A stretch of 5,393 nucleotides of DNA, taken from positions 1 to 5,393 of the forward strand of contig JAUXFS010000171.1 of NCBI GenBank assembly GCA_030622775.1, in the 5' to 3' direction. Position numbers and translations under genes: made by a program. The notes under the pieces were generated by a model. The model had not been told where the DNA came from, did not search any database, and saw only the letters and a list, made by a program, of their open reading frames with translations. This document shows positions 5,333-5,393 of this stretch, one piece after another. How positions within the stretch are numbered: position 1 is the stretch's first letter; each line of letters opens with the position of its first letter. The DNA is from Rhodospirillales bacterium (GTDB taxonomy: Bacteria > Pseudomonadota > Alphaproteobacteria > Rhodospirillales > Defluviicoccaceae).

Positions 5333-5393
5333 ACGTGATTCGGGGTCGTGGCGCGGCTCTCGGGCTCGGTGCTGGATTCCGGCGATGTAAAGC

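Noticed and set aside
1..5393. A new defence, mobile or CRISPR-type system
   Set aside because: No spaced repeat array, transposase, integrase, nuclease, toxin-antitoxin pair or terminal inverted repeat was found. The recognisable genes are housekeeping or envelope genes.

Overview
The window looks like GC-rich proteobacterial chromosomal DNA, most likely alphaproteobacterial (Rhodospirillales-like). The cold-shock protein has the alphaproteobacterial style (GTVKWFNPAKGFGFI, AFVHISAVERAG), and the damaged acyl-CoA synthetase begins in the way typical of that group (TIRNLDYLFKPRSIALIGAS). This assignment is by recognition only; no search was run. No tRNA, rRNA, CRISPR array, transposase or phage gene is visible.

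Layout. Positions 1-243 (+) hold the C-terminal tail of an HD-GYP cyclic-di-GMP phosphodiesterase whose frame is broken just inside the left edge. Then five genes lie head to tail on the minus strand. Read in their own direction from the right they are: a secreted L,D-transpeptidase (2741-3265), a Lpp/OprI-like alanine-zipper lipoprotein (2249-2557), a periplasmic cyclophilin-type prolyl isomerase (1532-2089), a cold-shock protein (908-1117) and a small charged coiled-coil protein (396-644). The gaps between them are 160-410 bp and carry their own signals, so these are probably separate transcription units, not one operon. Diverging from the transpeptidase, 3656-5290 (+) carries an NDP-forming acyl-CoA synthetase / Pat-like gene that is broken twice: an in-frame TGA at codon 56, and loss of family resemblance near a GGATCC at 5212-5217. 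The last 180 bp look like the promoter and first codons of an unrelated minus-strand gene.

How the genes fit together. The transpeptidase, the lipoprotein (which ends in the Arg-Lys of Braun-type lipoproteins) and the periplasmic isomerase form an envelope cluster. The simplest reading is that the transpeptidase links the lipoprotein's C-terminal lysine to peptidoglycan and so tethers the outer membrane.

The most interesting non-coding signals are three. (i) Three tandem 12-bp repeats lie immediately upstream of the lipoprotein gene; they also encode a 16-codon leader, MNSI-MNST-MNSM-RREI, whose TGA overlaps the lipoprotein ATG. (ii) A perfect 9-bp dyad sits on the -10 region of a plausible cold-shock gene promoter that would give a 5' leader of about 146 nt. 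(iii) A 13-bp hairpin after the lipoprotein gene pairs fully only when read as minus-strand RNA. Both ends of the window hold broken genes, so misassembly, a cloning junction or real decay must be considered there. I found no clear new defence or mobile system.
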